Part shown: positions 7,288-18,073 of the stretch, piece by piece | Position numbering within the stretch: the stretch's first letter is position 1 | How the letters are laid out: every line of letters begins with the position of its first letter | Assembly: GCF_900105415.1 (NCBI RefSeq) | Contig: NZ_FNSM01000001.1 | Coordinates: 7,634,001 to 7,698,000 of the forward strand | Reading direction: 5' to 3' | DNA length: 64,000 nt | Source of the DNA: Streptomyces sp. TLI_105 | GTDB taxonomy: Bacteria; Actinomycetota; Actinomycetes; Streptomycetales; Streptomycetaceae | Made by a program: the position numbers and the translations under genes | The notes under the pieces: model-generated | Told to the model about the DNA's origin: nothing | Seen by the model: only the letters and a program-made list of their open reading frames with translations | Database searches by the model: none

Positions 7288-9272
7288 CGCGCCTCGATCA
7301 CACGGACACGGTGGTCGAACGGGAACAGCAGCGCGGACGGCGCCAGTTCGATCCGGTCCGTCGCCTCACCCCGCCTGCCGGTCAGCGGATCGGCAGGATG
7401 CAGCAGCACCTCGTCCACCAGCTCCACCCCCGGCACCCGCTGGAGCGCCGCGAAGACCTCCCCGGCGCGCAGCGGCCGCCCGAACGGCCACCCCTCGCCG
7501 TGCGCCCCGCCCGTCAGCGGGTCCAGGTACGCGTACAGCGCGTCCAGCGCCTCGGCACGCACCCGCTCCGCCTCGGCCGCCCGGAACGAGTGCAGCGTCG
7601 CGACCACCGTCACCCCCTGGTAGAACGGCGGGCCGACGGCCAGCCGGGTCCCCAGGGGCCGCCGCTCGTCGAGGAAACCCGTCACCCGCGCGAGGAGTTC
7701 GTCGCCCGGGACCAGCTGCTCGAAGCGCAGCCGCCCGCCCCGGTCCGGCACCGCCTGCGGCACCACCAGGACCCGCACCGCGTTCTCGCCGGCCTCGGCG
7801 GCGTCCGCCGCCAGGCAGGAGATCCGCGCGGCCTCGGGCGCGGCCCGCCGGGCCAGCTCCTCGTAGTCGCGGGCCGTGACGGCCCGCTCCTGCGCCCGCA
7901 GGGTGATCGGCGCGCGGGACTTGGCCTCCTCGACGGTCTCCCCGTCCACCCCGCCCCGCGCCGCCTCGCGGTTCTCGACGCGCGCGATGTACGGGATGGA
8001 GCTGCGCAGCACGGTGATCGTGGAACGGGCCACGTTGCCCGCCCGGCCGCCCCCGGTGCCGTAGCGGACGGCGCGGATCGCCGCGCCCTTCGGCGGTACC
8101 GCTCCGAACTGCCGCAAAACACCGTCCGGTTGGCGTACGGACGGGCCGAAGGCGATCTCGCCGGTCGTCGCGTCCAGGGTGTAGTGCCGGTCGCCGGGGC
8201 GCGAGGAGGCGAAGTCGCGGACGAGGGTCCACTCCTGCCAGCCGGCCTCCGGCTCCTCCTCGTCACCGCCGCCGTCCGCGCGCTCGGCGACCTGGAGGAG
8301 CAGCGGCGGCCGGTCCACGACCGGCGCGTGCGCGAGCCGCATCCGCTGCCCCGGGACGCCCTCGGACTCGCCCAGACGCTCGTCCCGCACGGCCTCGGCG
8401 TGCGCCGCCCGCACCGTACCGCCGATGGTGAACGCGCCCGCCGCCCGTACGGTCGGCGACTCGCTGTAGGACGGCAGCCCCTCGACCGGGTCCACGACCC
8501 GGCAGCGCACCCAGCCCGCCTCGTGTCCGCCGAGCCGCGAGACCGCGTGCCCGGACGGCATGTGCAGCACCACCTCACCCGGCCGGTTGAGCCCGCCCGT
8601 GGAGTCCTCGTCGACCTCGCACACGACCCAGCCCTCGGCCGCCGACCACGCCTCCCACACCAGGGGCGGGCGGCGCGGGTCCACGCCGACTCCGTCGACC
8701 CTGCTGTCCAGGTCGAGGACGAGCACACAGTCCGGCACGGCCGCCGAAAGACCGAGGAGCAGGGCGTCGCCGACGCGCGGCAGGGCCGAGAAGGCGGGGA
8801 CGTCCGCCCCGCCCACCACGTCCTGCGAGCGGTCCTCGGGCGTGCCCCCGGCCTCCTGTCGCAACAGCCGGGTCAACTCGCAGGGGACGACGGTCAGATC
8901 GGCGGTCGTCGCGAAGACGACCGCCTCCTCCGTCTCCGTACGCCCGGTCGACACCTCCGTGCCGGCGGGCAGCAGCACCGGCTCGGGCTGCGGCGCGGAG
9001 AGCCGGAAGGTGATGTCGGCGCGGGCGGCGGCGGGCGGGAAGAGCGTCACGCCGAGCAGGTCGAGGAAGGCCAGGTGGTTCTTCTCCGGGACCCGGTTGA
9101 GCCGGTAGACGAGCTGGTCCGCCATGTGCGCGACGGCCTCGACCAGGGTGACGCCCGGATCGGAGACGTTGTGGTCGGTCCACTCGGGGCACGCCTGCTG
9201 GATGTAGCGCTTGGCGTCGTCGACGAACTGCTGGAAGCGACGGTCGTCGAGATGGGGTGCGGGCAGGGCCAT
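7284..9272 (-). CDS. CIS baseplate assembly protein (J-like, Afp11 type)
   Basis: A 662-residue baseplate wedge protein. It opens with MALPAPHLDDRRFQQFV and then RYIQQACPEWTDHNVSDPG, a hallmark of the 'putative baseplate assembly protein' family related to phage gpJ/T4 gp6 and Afp11. The C-terminal half has VTARDYEELARRAAP and VPGVELVDEVLLHPADP, the conserved gpJ strand-helix elements. It should form the baseplate ring that holds the spike and triggers sheath contraction. It is flanked by gp25 (10-base gap upstream) and tail protein I (4-base overlap downstream). Confidence 0.9.
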   Translation of the reverse strand: MALPAPHLDDRRFQQFVDDAKRYIQQACPEWTDHNVSDPGVTLVEAVAHMADQLVYRLNRVPEKNHLAFLDLLGVTLFPPAAARADITFRLSAPQPEPVLLPAGTEVSTGRTETEEAVVFATTADLTVVPCELTRLLRQEAGGTPEDRSQDVVGGADVPAFSALPRVGDALLLGLSAAVPDCVLVLDLDSRVDGVGVDPRRPPLVWEAWSAAEGWVVCEVDEDSTGGLNRPGEVVLHMPSGHAVSRLGGHEAGWVRCRVVDPVEGLPSYSESPTVRAAGAFTIGGTVRAAHAEAVRDERLGESEGVPGQRMRLAHAPVVDRPPLLLQVAERADGGGDEEEPEAGWQEWTLVRDFASSRPGDRHYTLDATTGEIAFGPSVRQPDGVLRQFGAVPPKGAAIRAVRYGTGGGRAGNVARSTITVLRSSIPYIARVENREAARGGVDGETVEEAKSRAPITLRAQERAVTARDYEELARRAAPEAARISCLAADAAEAGENAVRVLVVPQAVPDRGGRLRFEQLVPGDELLARVTGFLDERRPLGTRLAVGPPFYQGVTVVATLHSFRAAEAERVRAEALDALYAYLDPLTGGAHGEGWPFGRPLRAGEVFAALQRVPGVELVDEVLLHPADPLTGRRGEATDRIELAPSALLFPFDHRVRVIEAR

Positions 9273-9282
9273 GGCGGCTCTT

Positions 9283-9681
9283 TCAGTCCTCGGAGGGGAT
9301 GACGTAGAAGGGGAAGACGAGATTGCGCGGATTGTTCGCGCCGCGCACCCGGTAGCGGACGTCGATGTGGAGGGTGGTCGGCTCCCCGGGCGCGGGGGCG
9401 ACCGTGACGTCCTCCACCTCGATCCGCGGCTCCCAGCGGTCGAGCGAGGACATCACCGCGTACCGGACCCGTCCCATCGTCGCGTCGTTGACCGGAGCGA
9501 ACACCAGCTCGTGGACCGCGCAGCCGAACTCGGGCCGCATCGGCCGCTCGCCCGGCGCCGTGGCCAGGACCAGGCGCATCGACTCCTCGATCTCGCGGTC
9601 GCGCCGGACCAGGGCGATGGAGCCGCTCGGCCCGGTACGCAGGGGAAAGGCCCAGCCCGCACCGACGAAGTGCTCACTCAT
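9283..9681 (-). CDS. CIS baseplate gp25-like protein (GPW/gp25 family, Afp9 type)
   Basis: 132 residues. Diagnostic segments are GWAFPLRTGPSG at the start, EIEESMRLVLATAPGERPMRPEFGC in the middle (the EIxxSIxxIL...PGERxMxPxFG signature of gp25, split here into shorter words) and RWEPRIEVEDV. gp25 proteins nucleate sheath assembly at the baseplate by donating the first handshake strands. It lies between the spike gene and the J-like gene in the usual CIS order. Confidence 0.92.
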   Translation of the reverse strand: MSEHFVGAGWAFPLRTGPSGSIALVRRDREIEESMRLVLATAPGERPMRPEFGCAVHELVFAPVNDATMGRVRYAVMSSLDRWEPRIEVEDVTVAPAPGEPTTLHIDVRYRVRGANNPRNLVFPFYVIPSED

Positions 9682-9711
9682 CGCTTTCTCCTTCTGCTCG
9701 GAACAGCGGGG

Positions 9712-11526
9712 TCAGAACGGCAGGTTCGCCGCGACGGGGTTGGGCATCGGGACGGTCGACGTGACGAACGCGGGCGCGTTGACGACGGCCTGGGCCAGCG
9801 CCGACACCTTGAACTTCGCCCCGGCCTTGATGTCCACGCCGAGCCCCGCGTTCAGCTGGATCCGACCCGTCGCCGAGAGCGTCAGATCGGTCCCCGACTC
9901 GACCGTCACCCCCCGGGCCCCGCTGATCGTGACCGTGCCGTCGCTGTCGATGGTCAGCGTGGTGCGGGCCTCGTTCAGCTCGACGCTCAGCCCGCCCTTC
10001 GACGTCCGCAGCCGGATGCCGTGCGAGGCCCGCGTCCGGCCGCCCTCCTCGCGCAGCTCCACGGTGTGGCCGGTGCGCGAGGTCAGGGCACGCCACTGGA
10101 CCCGCCCGCTGGTCGGATCGACGGGCGCGACCCGGTCCGTGGCCGGCGTGTGTCGGTCGACGCCGTTGTACAACCCCGCCAGGACGTACGGATGTTCAAG
10201 GGAACCCCGGTCGAAGGCGCACAGCACCTCGTCGTCCACCTCCGGCAGCACGAGACCCCCGCCGCCGCGCCCGCCGAGCTGGGCGACCCGGCACCAGCCG
10301 CTCTCGTACGTCGCCGACAGCCACGGGAAACGCAGTCTGACCCGGCCCAGCGACAGCGGGTCCTTGGTGTTGGTGACCAGCGCGACCGCGACACCCGGCA
10401 TGGGCGGCGCCGGCTCCCCGCCGCCCGAGGCCGTCCCGTACAGCGAACGGAACTGCCGGCCCGACACCGTCAGCCACGTGGTGAACTGCTGCCCCGAAGC
10501 GAAGACGTGACGCACGCCCGTGGCGGTGTAGCGGCCCTCGAAGGGGAAACCCGCACCCTTCACCGCCACCGGCCGCCCCGGCTTCAGCGACGGATTGCCG
10601 GTGACGGCGACCTCCACCTCCGCGAACGAGCCGGTGACGTCGTCGGCGAGCGCGGTGGCCGCCCGAGCCACCTCCGACTGCGTCGTGAACGGCGTGCCCG
10701 TCGCGGCGAGTTCGGCCGCGCCGAAGGGCGCCGACAGCTGTGCCGGAGTGATGTCCGAGACGATGTCCCGGCTCGCCACGGCGGGCGTCGGCGAGGACAG
10801 CGCCTGCTTGGTACGGGGGTCCCAGCCCCGCACGTCGACCCTCCCCACCTGCCCGGCGGCCGTCACCGACACCCGGCTGTGCAGCGTGTTCGCGCCGAAG
10901 TCCAGGACGTACGGGCTGGCCGCGGCCGGCGTGGTGTCGGCGGGCGCCGATGAGGCCGGCGGCAGTGCCGCGAAGACGAGCCGGCCCGCCGTGTCGACGG
11001 AGAGCCGGACGTCGTTCTCCCGGGCGAGCCGGGACAGGAAGTCCCAGTCCGTGGTGTTGGGCTGGGTGGCCAGCTCGTAGACGGTGGGCGTCGCCTCGAC
11101 CTTGCCGAGGGGGATGCGGTTGAGCGCGGCGAGCTTCCGGACGATGTCGGAGGCCGTCATGTTCGGATAGCCCTCGACACGCCGGTTGCGCAGCAGGCGG
11201 TGGCCGGGGTCGTAGCCGCGCAGGATCAGGTACCGCCCCTGCCCGGGAGCCGCGTCCACCTCCACGGCGGTCACCTCGCCCGTCAGCATGGGCTCCCCGA
11301 GCCGCCCGTCGGTGAACGGGGACAGCACCGCCATCGCCCCCACCTTCAGATAGGGGAACTTCTCGGTGAGCGTCCCGTCCTTGTCGCCGAAGGTCAGCTG
11401 GAACGCGGACGGGACATTGACGCTGGCGTCCACCCAGCCCTCCGTGAGACGGACCGCCAGCGGGTCCGGGAGCGGCGTGCCGTCGAGCTGCACGTGGAGC
11501 ACGGTGGTGAAGGTCTTCTCGCTCAT
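9712..11526 (-). CDS. CIS spike protein, VgrG/gp27-gp5-like (Afp8 type)
   Basis: A 604-residue spike. The start is the ATG at 11526, whose first bases overlap the LysM gene stop (ATGA). Residues up to about 330 have the gp27/late-control-D fold, with GYDPGHRLLRNRR, NMTASDIVRKLA and TTDWDFLSRLARENDVRL. A gp5-like OB domain follows (VALVTNTKDPLSLGRVRLRFPW, then SGWCRVAQLGGRGG and LPEVDDEVLCAF). The last ~120 residues are short repeating strands typical of a trimeric beta-helix needle, ending in the PAAR-like position with a Pro/Asn-rich tail. There is no separate PAAR gene in the locus, so this C-terminus may be the tip itself. Confidence 0.9.
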   Translation of the reverse strand: MSEKTFTTVLHVQLDGTPLPDPLAVRLTEGWVDASVNVPSAFQLTFGDKDGTLTEKFPYLKVGAMAVLSPFTDGRLGEPMLTGEVTAVEVDAAPGQGRYLILRGYDPGHRLLRNRRVEGYPNMTASDIVRKLAALNRIPLGKVEATPTVYELATQPNTTDWDFLSRLARENDVRLSVDTAGRLVFAALPPASSAPADTTPAAASPYVLDFGANTLHSRVSVTAAGQVGRVDVRGWDPRTKQALSSPTPAVASRDIVSDITPAQLSAPFGAAELAATGTPFTTQSEVARAATALADDVTGSFAEVEVAVTGNPSLKPGRPVAVKGAGFPFEGRYTATGVRHVFASGQQFTTWLTVSGRQFRSLYGTASGGGEPAPPMPGVAVALVTNTKDPLSLGRVRLRFPWLSATYESGWCRVAQLGGRGGGGLVLPEVDDEVLCAFDRGSLEHPYVLAGLYNGVDRHTPATDRVAPVDPTSGRVQWRALTSRTGHTVELREEGGRTRASHGIRLRTSKGGLSVELNEARTTLTIDSDGTVTISGARGVTVESGTDLTLSATGRIQLNAGLGVDIKAGAKFKVSALAQAVVNAPAFVTSTVPMPNPVAANLPF

Positions 11527-12263
11527 GAGGCGCCCTCGTTGTCCGGCATGTCGGTGGTGGACGGGAGCAGCAGTTCCGTGCCGGGGCGCAGCCGCATCGG
11601 ATCGTCGATGCCGTTCGCCTCCGCGATGACCCGCCAGCGCGTCGCGTCGCCGTACTCCCGCCAGGCGAGCGAGGCGAGGGAGTCCCCGGCGACCGTGCGG
11701 TGCGCCTTGCGGGCCGACAGCGCGCCCGACGTCGGGTTCTGCTTCTTCGTCGCGGTGGCGATCTCGGTGAGCGAGAGCGAGCAGGTCGCACGGATCGGTG
11801 TGCCGCTCGGACTGAACAGGGTGTACGTCGCCGAGACGGACGTCACGTACGCGACGAACCGCACCGTCGAGAACGACCCCCACGAGAACTCCACCCACGG
11901 CGGCGACGGCGCCTTCGCGCCGATGCTCTGTCGGGTCACCTCACAGCAGGAGAGCAGAAGCTCCACCTGCTGCTGCACGTCGTTCGAGGACGGGTCGTCG
12001 GACCGGTCCAGGAACACCTCCAGCTGGAGCCGGGCGGGCTCGCTGCCGGTGAACTTCGGCGGCGCGCCCCGGGTGTACGCCACCGCCCGCTCGGTGTGCC
12101 AGTTCGCGGACCGGCTGAGCTGCAGCTGATCCGGGTTGAACTGGAACCTCACCTCGCCGATCCGGCCGCCCATCGAGCCGCCCAGGTCCGTCGGCGGCTG
12201 GTGGATGGAGAGCGAAGCACGGGAAAGACCGCGGGCCGCCAGGGCGCCCATGACGCCGGCCAT
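11523..12263 (-). CDS. CIS LysM-domain baseplate hub protein (Afp7/gp53 type)
   Basis: 246 residues from the ATG at 12263, which lies 1 base after the tube-2 stop. The N-terminal part has IGEVRFQFNPDQLQLSRSA, followed by ARLQLEVFLDRSDD, typical of the tail proteins between tube and spike. A LysM module closes the protein (about residues 190-240: HRTVAGDSLASLAWREYGD and WRVIAEANGIDDP). In contractile tails this protein joins the inner tube to the baseplate, and here LysM is structural rather than proof of wall binding. The stop overlaps the spike start by four bases. Confidence 0.9.
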   Translation of the reverse strand: MAGVMGALAARGLSRASLSIHQPPTDLGGSMGGRIGEVRFQFNPDQLQLSRSANWHTERAVAYTRGAPPKFTGSEPARLQLEVFLDRSDDPSSNDVQQQVELLLSCCEVTRQSIGAKAPSPPWVEFSWGSFSTVRFVAYVTSVSATYTLFSPSGTPIRATCSLSLTEIATATKKQNPTSGALSARKAHRTVAGDSLASLAWREYGDATRWRVIAEANGIDDPMRLRPGTELLLPSTTDMPDNEGAS

Positions 12264-12264
12264 C

Positions 12265-12702
12265 TCAGGCACCCCCCGCGTCGGTGAAGCCGTGGTGCGC
12301 GATCTCCAGCGTCTCGGTGGCGACGGCCGGACTGGCCGGGTCCAGCGTCGGTCCCGTCCACCGCACCGGCAGCACCTCGACGAGACCCCACTGCGCGACC
12401 GTCGAACCGTCCGCGCGCAGCGCCGCGATCTGCGCCGTCGGGCGCGTGATGCCCGTCGCGAGGGACGAGATCCAGGCGGCGACCTTGGCCGTGTCCGGGG
12501 TGAGGGGGCGGGTGAGACGGATGGTGGAGAACGTGACGCGGGTGGGGAGCTGCCAGACGAAACCGTTGTTGCCGCCCTCCCGGCGCTGCTCCACCTCCAC
12601 CTCGGAGGCCAGGCCGTCGCAGCCGTTGAACAGGCCGAGGTCCTGGCCGTCGATCGTGAGCTTGAAGAAGACGGTGGAAGCGGGGTCCGACTGCGTGGGC
12701 AT
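12265..12702 (-). CDS. CIS inner tube protein 2 (gp19/Hcp-like)
   Basis: 145 residues, starting at the ATG at 12702. Motifs are FKLTIDGQDLGLFNGCDGL and EVEVEQRREGGNNGFVWQLP, followed by TRVTFSTIRLTRPL, characteristic of T4 gp19-like tube proteins (Afp1/Afp5 family). It is the second tube paralogue in the locus. By analogy with Afp5 it probably forms the tube ring that contacts the baseplate, while the paralogue at 15917-16360 builds the tube body. It is encoded immediately before the LysM hub gene. Confidence 0.88.
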   Translation of the reverse strand: MPTQSDPASTVFFKLTIDGQDLGLFNGCDGLASEVEVEQRREGGNNGFVWQLPTRVTFSTIRLTRPLTPDTAKVAAWISSLATGITRPTAQIAALRADGSTVAQWGLVEVLPVRWTGPTLDPASPAVATETLEIAHHGFTDAGGA

Positions 12703-12765
12703 GAGGCGGGTCTCTCGGTAGGCGGGGTCGGTGTCGGGGTGGGCGCCGGGATGGGCAGGCTCTGG

Positions 12766-15312
<2,547 letters not shown>

Positions 15313-15348
15313 GCCCACCTTCTCCGACCTCCTTTCCCGGTACTTCAC

Positions 15349-15501
15349 TCACGCCTGCGACCGCTCCACCAGCGAGGCCACCTGTGCCACGTACCCGCGC
15401 CGGTCCGCGTGCTCCAGGTCGAGGATGTCGTCCATGCCCCAGTGGAGGTGGAAGGCGAGGTACGCGGTCTCCTCCTCGATCCGGTCGGCCGCGTACGTCA
15501 C
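15349..15501 (-). CDS. Small CIS-locus protein, DUF6760-like
   Basis: A 50-residue protein too short for most gene finders. It starts at GTG 15501, which overlaps the upstream stop as GTGA. The sequence contains YAADRIEEETAYLAFHLHW, then DDILDLEHADRRGYV, typical of the DUF6760 proteins found beside the tail-assembly gene of actinobacterial CISs. It probably is a small assembly factor comparable to the -1/+1 frameshift partner of phage tail chaperones; that analogy is inference from position and size. Confidence 0.85.
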   Translation of the reverse strand: MTYAADRIEEETAYLAFHLHWGMDDILDLEHADRRGYVAQVASLVERSQA

Positions 15502-15917
15502 GATTCCCCCAGGCGGCTCCCGGCCAGCTCGACCTCGAAGGACTCCTCGCAGTGGGGGCAGGCGACGGCGGCCCGCGTGTGGCCCTCCGCGTTGATCTGC
15601 CGGTAGAAGTCCTGGAGGAACGCCAGGTCGGAGGCGAACATGTTCTCCATCGTCCCGTCGTGGACCGACGGGAGCGTGCCCAGCCGGGTGATGACCCGGC
15701 CGAGCAGCACCACGGACAGGTACGCCGGGTTCTCACGGACCCGGATGTCCCGCAGCGGCAGCAGCTCGTCCCGGGCCGTGGCCAGCCGCATCGCCCCGTG
15801 GCGGTGCACGGTGCCCGCCTCGTCGACGAACCCGCGGGGCAGCTCGAACGCGAACTCGGTGCGCAGGGGCTCCTGCCGGTGGTCGGGCTGTGGCCCCGCC
15901 GATCCTTCGCGTCGCAT
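15498..15917 (-). CDS. CIS tail assembly protein
   Basis: 139 residues from the ATG at 15917. It has TEFAFELPRGFVDEAG, then AMRLATARDELLPLRD and NPAYLSVVLLGRVITRLG, the signature of the phage 'tail assembly protein' family of CIS loci. A CPHC pair near residue 120 (AVACPHCEES) may form half of a metal site. Chaperoning tube or tape-measure subunits is the expected role. The start A is shared with the tube-1 stop, and the stop overlaps the DUF6760 start by four bases, so the three are translationally coupled. Confidence 0.85.
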   Translation of the reverse strand: MRREGSAGPQPDHRQEPLRTEFAFELPRGFVDEAGTVHRHGAMRLATARDELLPLRDIRVRENPAYLSVVLLGRVITRLGTLPSVHDGTMENMFASDLAFLQDFYRQINAEGHTRAAVACPHCEESFEVELAGSRLGES

Positions 15918-16360
15918 CAGCCGAGCGTCAGCTCTTCGAAGGTGATGGTGACCTGCTCGGTCAGGGCGGCCGCGTCGCCGGCCTTGGTGGAGCTCAGCTC
16001 GACCTTCGTGCACCAGGCGTTGCGGAGGTTGTACCGCTTCACCTCGGTCAGCTGGTAGTCCAGGAAGATGATGGACGCGTCCTTGCGGGCGGAGCCCATG
16101 TCGCCGGCGATGGAGGCGGAGATCCACTCGGTGAAGGCGGCGGACTGCGTGGCGCCGCGGGTCACCGTGCACTCGCCGGCCTTCTTGACGCCGGGGAGCT
16201 TCTTGATGATGGGCTTGCCGTCCGCCGAGACCTGCTGGAACTCGATGACGTCCTGCTCCATCGTGAGGCCGCTGATCTCCTGCAGGGTCTCGACCATGAC
16301 GCCGTCGATCTGCAGGCCGAAATTGTGGGTGGTGAGGGCGTCACCGGTGTCGAGGGACAT
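15917..16360 (-). CDS. CIS inner tube protein 1 (gp19/Hcp-like)
   Basis: 147 residues. The ATG at 16360 is preceded at 8 bases by AGGAG; a GTG at 16369 would abut that site and is rejected. Typical tube segments are THNFGLQIDGVMVETLQEIS, QDVIEFQQVSADGKPIIKK and ECTVTRGATQSAAFTEWI, ending with QVTITFEELTLG. It should form the stacked rings of the injected tube inside the sheath encoded just upstream. Such tubes can carry cargo in the lumen. Confidence 0.92.
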   Translation of the reverse strand: MSLDTGDALTTHNFGLQIDGVMVETLQEISGLTMEQDVIEFQQVSADGKPIIKKLPGVKKAGECTVTRGATQSAAFTEWISASIAGDMGSARKDASIIFLDYQLTEVKRYNLRNAWCTKVELSSTKAGDAAALTEQVTITFEELTLG

Positions 16361-16416
16361 GCGGGTCACTCCTGTTCATGAGGGGGTCGGGAAGCATGGG
16401 GGAAGCGGGACGGGGA

Positions 16417-17997
16417 TCACTCCTCCAGCTCGCCGCCGCCCCCCTGGAACTGCGCGAGGCGGAAGACCACGAACTCCGCGGGCTTCACGGGGGCGATGCC
16501 GATCTCGCAGACCACCCGGCCGAGGTCGACCGACTCCGGGGGGTTGGTCTCCGCGTCGCACTTCACGTAGAAGGCGTCCTCGGCGCGCTGGCCGAACAGG
16601 GCGCCCTGACGCCACTCGTTGACCAGGAACGCCGAGATGTTGCGGCGGATACGGGCCCACAGCGACGGGTCGTTGGGCTCGAAGACCACCCACTGCGTCC
16701 CGACGAGGATCGACTCCTCGAGGTAGTTGAAGTAGCGGCGGACGTTCAGGTAGCGCCAGGCGGGGTCGGAGGCGAGCGTCCGCGCGCCCCACACCCGGAT
16801 GCCCCGGCCCTGGAAGGCGCGGATGCAGTTGACGCCGATCGGGTTGAGCAGGTCCTGCTCGCCGCGCGTGATCTGGAGCTCCAGGTCGACCGCGCCGCGC
16901 ACGATCTCGTTGGCGGGCGCCTTGTGGACGCCGCGCTCCGAGTCGTTGCGGGCCCAGACGCCGGCCATGTGACCGGACGGCGGCACCGTGCGGGTCTGGC
17001 CGCCGGCCGGGTCGAACGACTTGATCCACGGGTAGTAGAGCGCGGCGTACCGGGAGTCGTAACCGGCGGTCTCCTGGCGCCACTTGCGGATGTCCCGGGC
17101 GCCCAGTCCCGGCGGCGGGTCGAGGATCGCCATCCGGTCGCCCATCAGCTCGCAGTGCGCGATCAGGCCGAGCTGGACGGCCTTGACCTGCTCCAGGTCG
17201 ATGAGCCCCTGCTGGTAGGCCGCCATCAGGTCCGGCACGGCGACCATGTTGATCTCGTCGAGGGCCTCCAGGCCGCCGAAGCCGGTGCGGTCGGCGGAGT
17301 CGCCGATGAACTGCCCCGGCTCCATCGCGGCGGGCGCGTCGGCCCGCACCGCGACCTGTGCCGGGGTCTGCGAGGGCGGGGCGAGGGTGACGGTCTGGGC
17401 GTCGGGCCTGGCGAGCTGCCCGCCGGTCGCGGCCTCCTCCAGGACGATGGCCTTGGAGCGCTGCCTGACCTGTGCGACGACGTAGTTGCGGGCGCTCTTC
17501 TTCGCGGAGGCGTCGAAGCTCTCGACGACCTTCTCGCCGTCCTTGACGAGCAGCTTGAACCGCTCGGGCTCGCCCTCGACGTCCTGCACCTCGACGGTGA
17601 GCGCCCCGCCGGCCCCGGACCCGGCGGCGACGGCCGCGACCCGGAAGGTGCCGAGCGCGACGGCCTCGCCGGCGACGAGCTCGCGCGGGGCGGCGGTGGC
17701 CGTCCCGACGGGCTCCGCGGCGCCCTGGGCGTCCCCGCCGCCCACGCGCACCACGTACGCGGCGGTGCCGCCGTTGTTGAAGAAGCCGTACACGGAGTGG
17801 GCGAGGTAGTACCCGTCCGTGAAGTCACCGAAGGACGCGACGTACTGCGACCAGTTGGTGACGAGCACCGGCTCGTTCAGCGGTCCGGTCGGCGACAGGC
17901 CGACGAAGGCCGCGACGGAGGTCCCGACGCCCTCGATGGGCCGGGAGCCGCCGGCGACTTCCTCGACGTAGACGCCGGGGGACAGGTAGGTGGGCAT
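16417..17997 (-). CDS. CIS contractile sheath protein
   Basis: 526 residues beginning MPTYLSPGVYVEEV, the near-invariant N-terminus of contractile tail sheath proteins. Other signatures are GVGTSVAAFVGL, FFNNGGTAAYVVRVGG and AVPDLMAAYQQG in the core, and ANDSERGVHKAPANE with RYFNYLEESI near the C-terminal core domain. One sheath paralogue is present, as in Streptomyces CISs, rather than the three of Afp. AAGGAG lies about ten bases upstream of the ATG. The protein polymerises around the tube and contracts on firing. Confidence 0.95.
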   Translation of the reverse strand: MPTYLSPGVYVEEVAGGSRPIEGVGTSVAAFVGLSPTGPLNEPVLVTNWSQYVASFGDFTDGYYLAHSVYGFFNNGGTAAYVVRVGGGDAQGAAEPVGTATAAPRELVAGEAVALGTFRVAAVAAGSGAGGALTVEVQDVEGEPERFKLLVKDGEKVVESFDASAKKSARNYVVAQVRQRSKAIVLEEAATGGQLARPDAQTVTLAPPSQTPAQVAVRADAPAAMEPGQFIGDSADRTGFGGLEALDEINMVAVPDLMAAYQQGLIDLEQVKAVQLGLIAHCELMGDRMAILDPPPGLGARDIRKWRQETAGYDSRYAALYYPWIKSFDPAGGQTRTVPPSGHMAGVWARNDSERGVHKAPANEIVRGAVDLELQITRGEQDLLNPIGVNCIRAFQGRGIRVWGARTLASDPAWRYLNVRRYFNYLEESILVGTQWVVFEPNDPSLWARIRRNISAFLVNEWRQGALFGQRAEDAFYVKCDAETNPPESVDLGRVVCEIGIAPVKPAEFVVFRLAQFQGGGGELEE

Positions 17998-18073
17998 GAA
18001 GGGTGGTCTCCTTGGGCGTGCCGGGTGGTGGGGTTCTGGTGTCGGAGGGCCGGGCGGGAACCGGCGGACCCTC

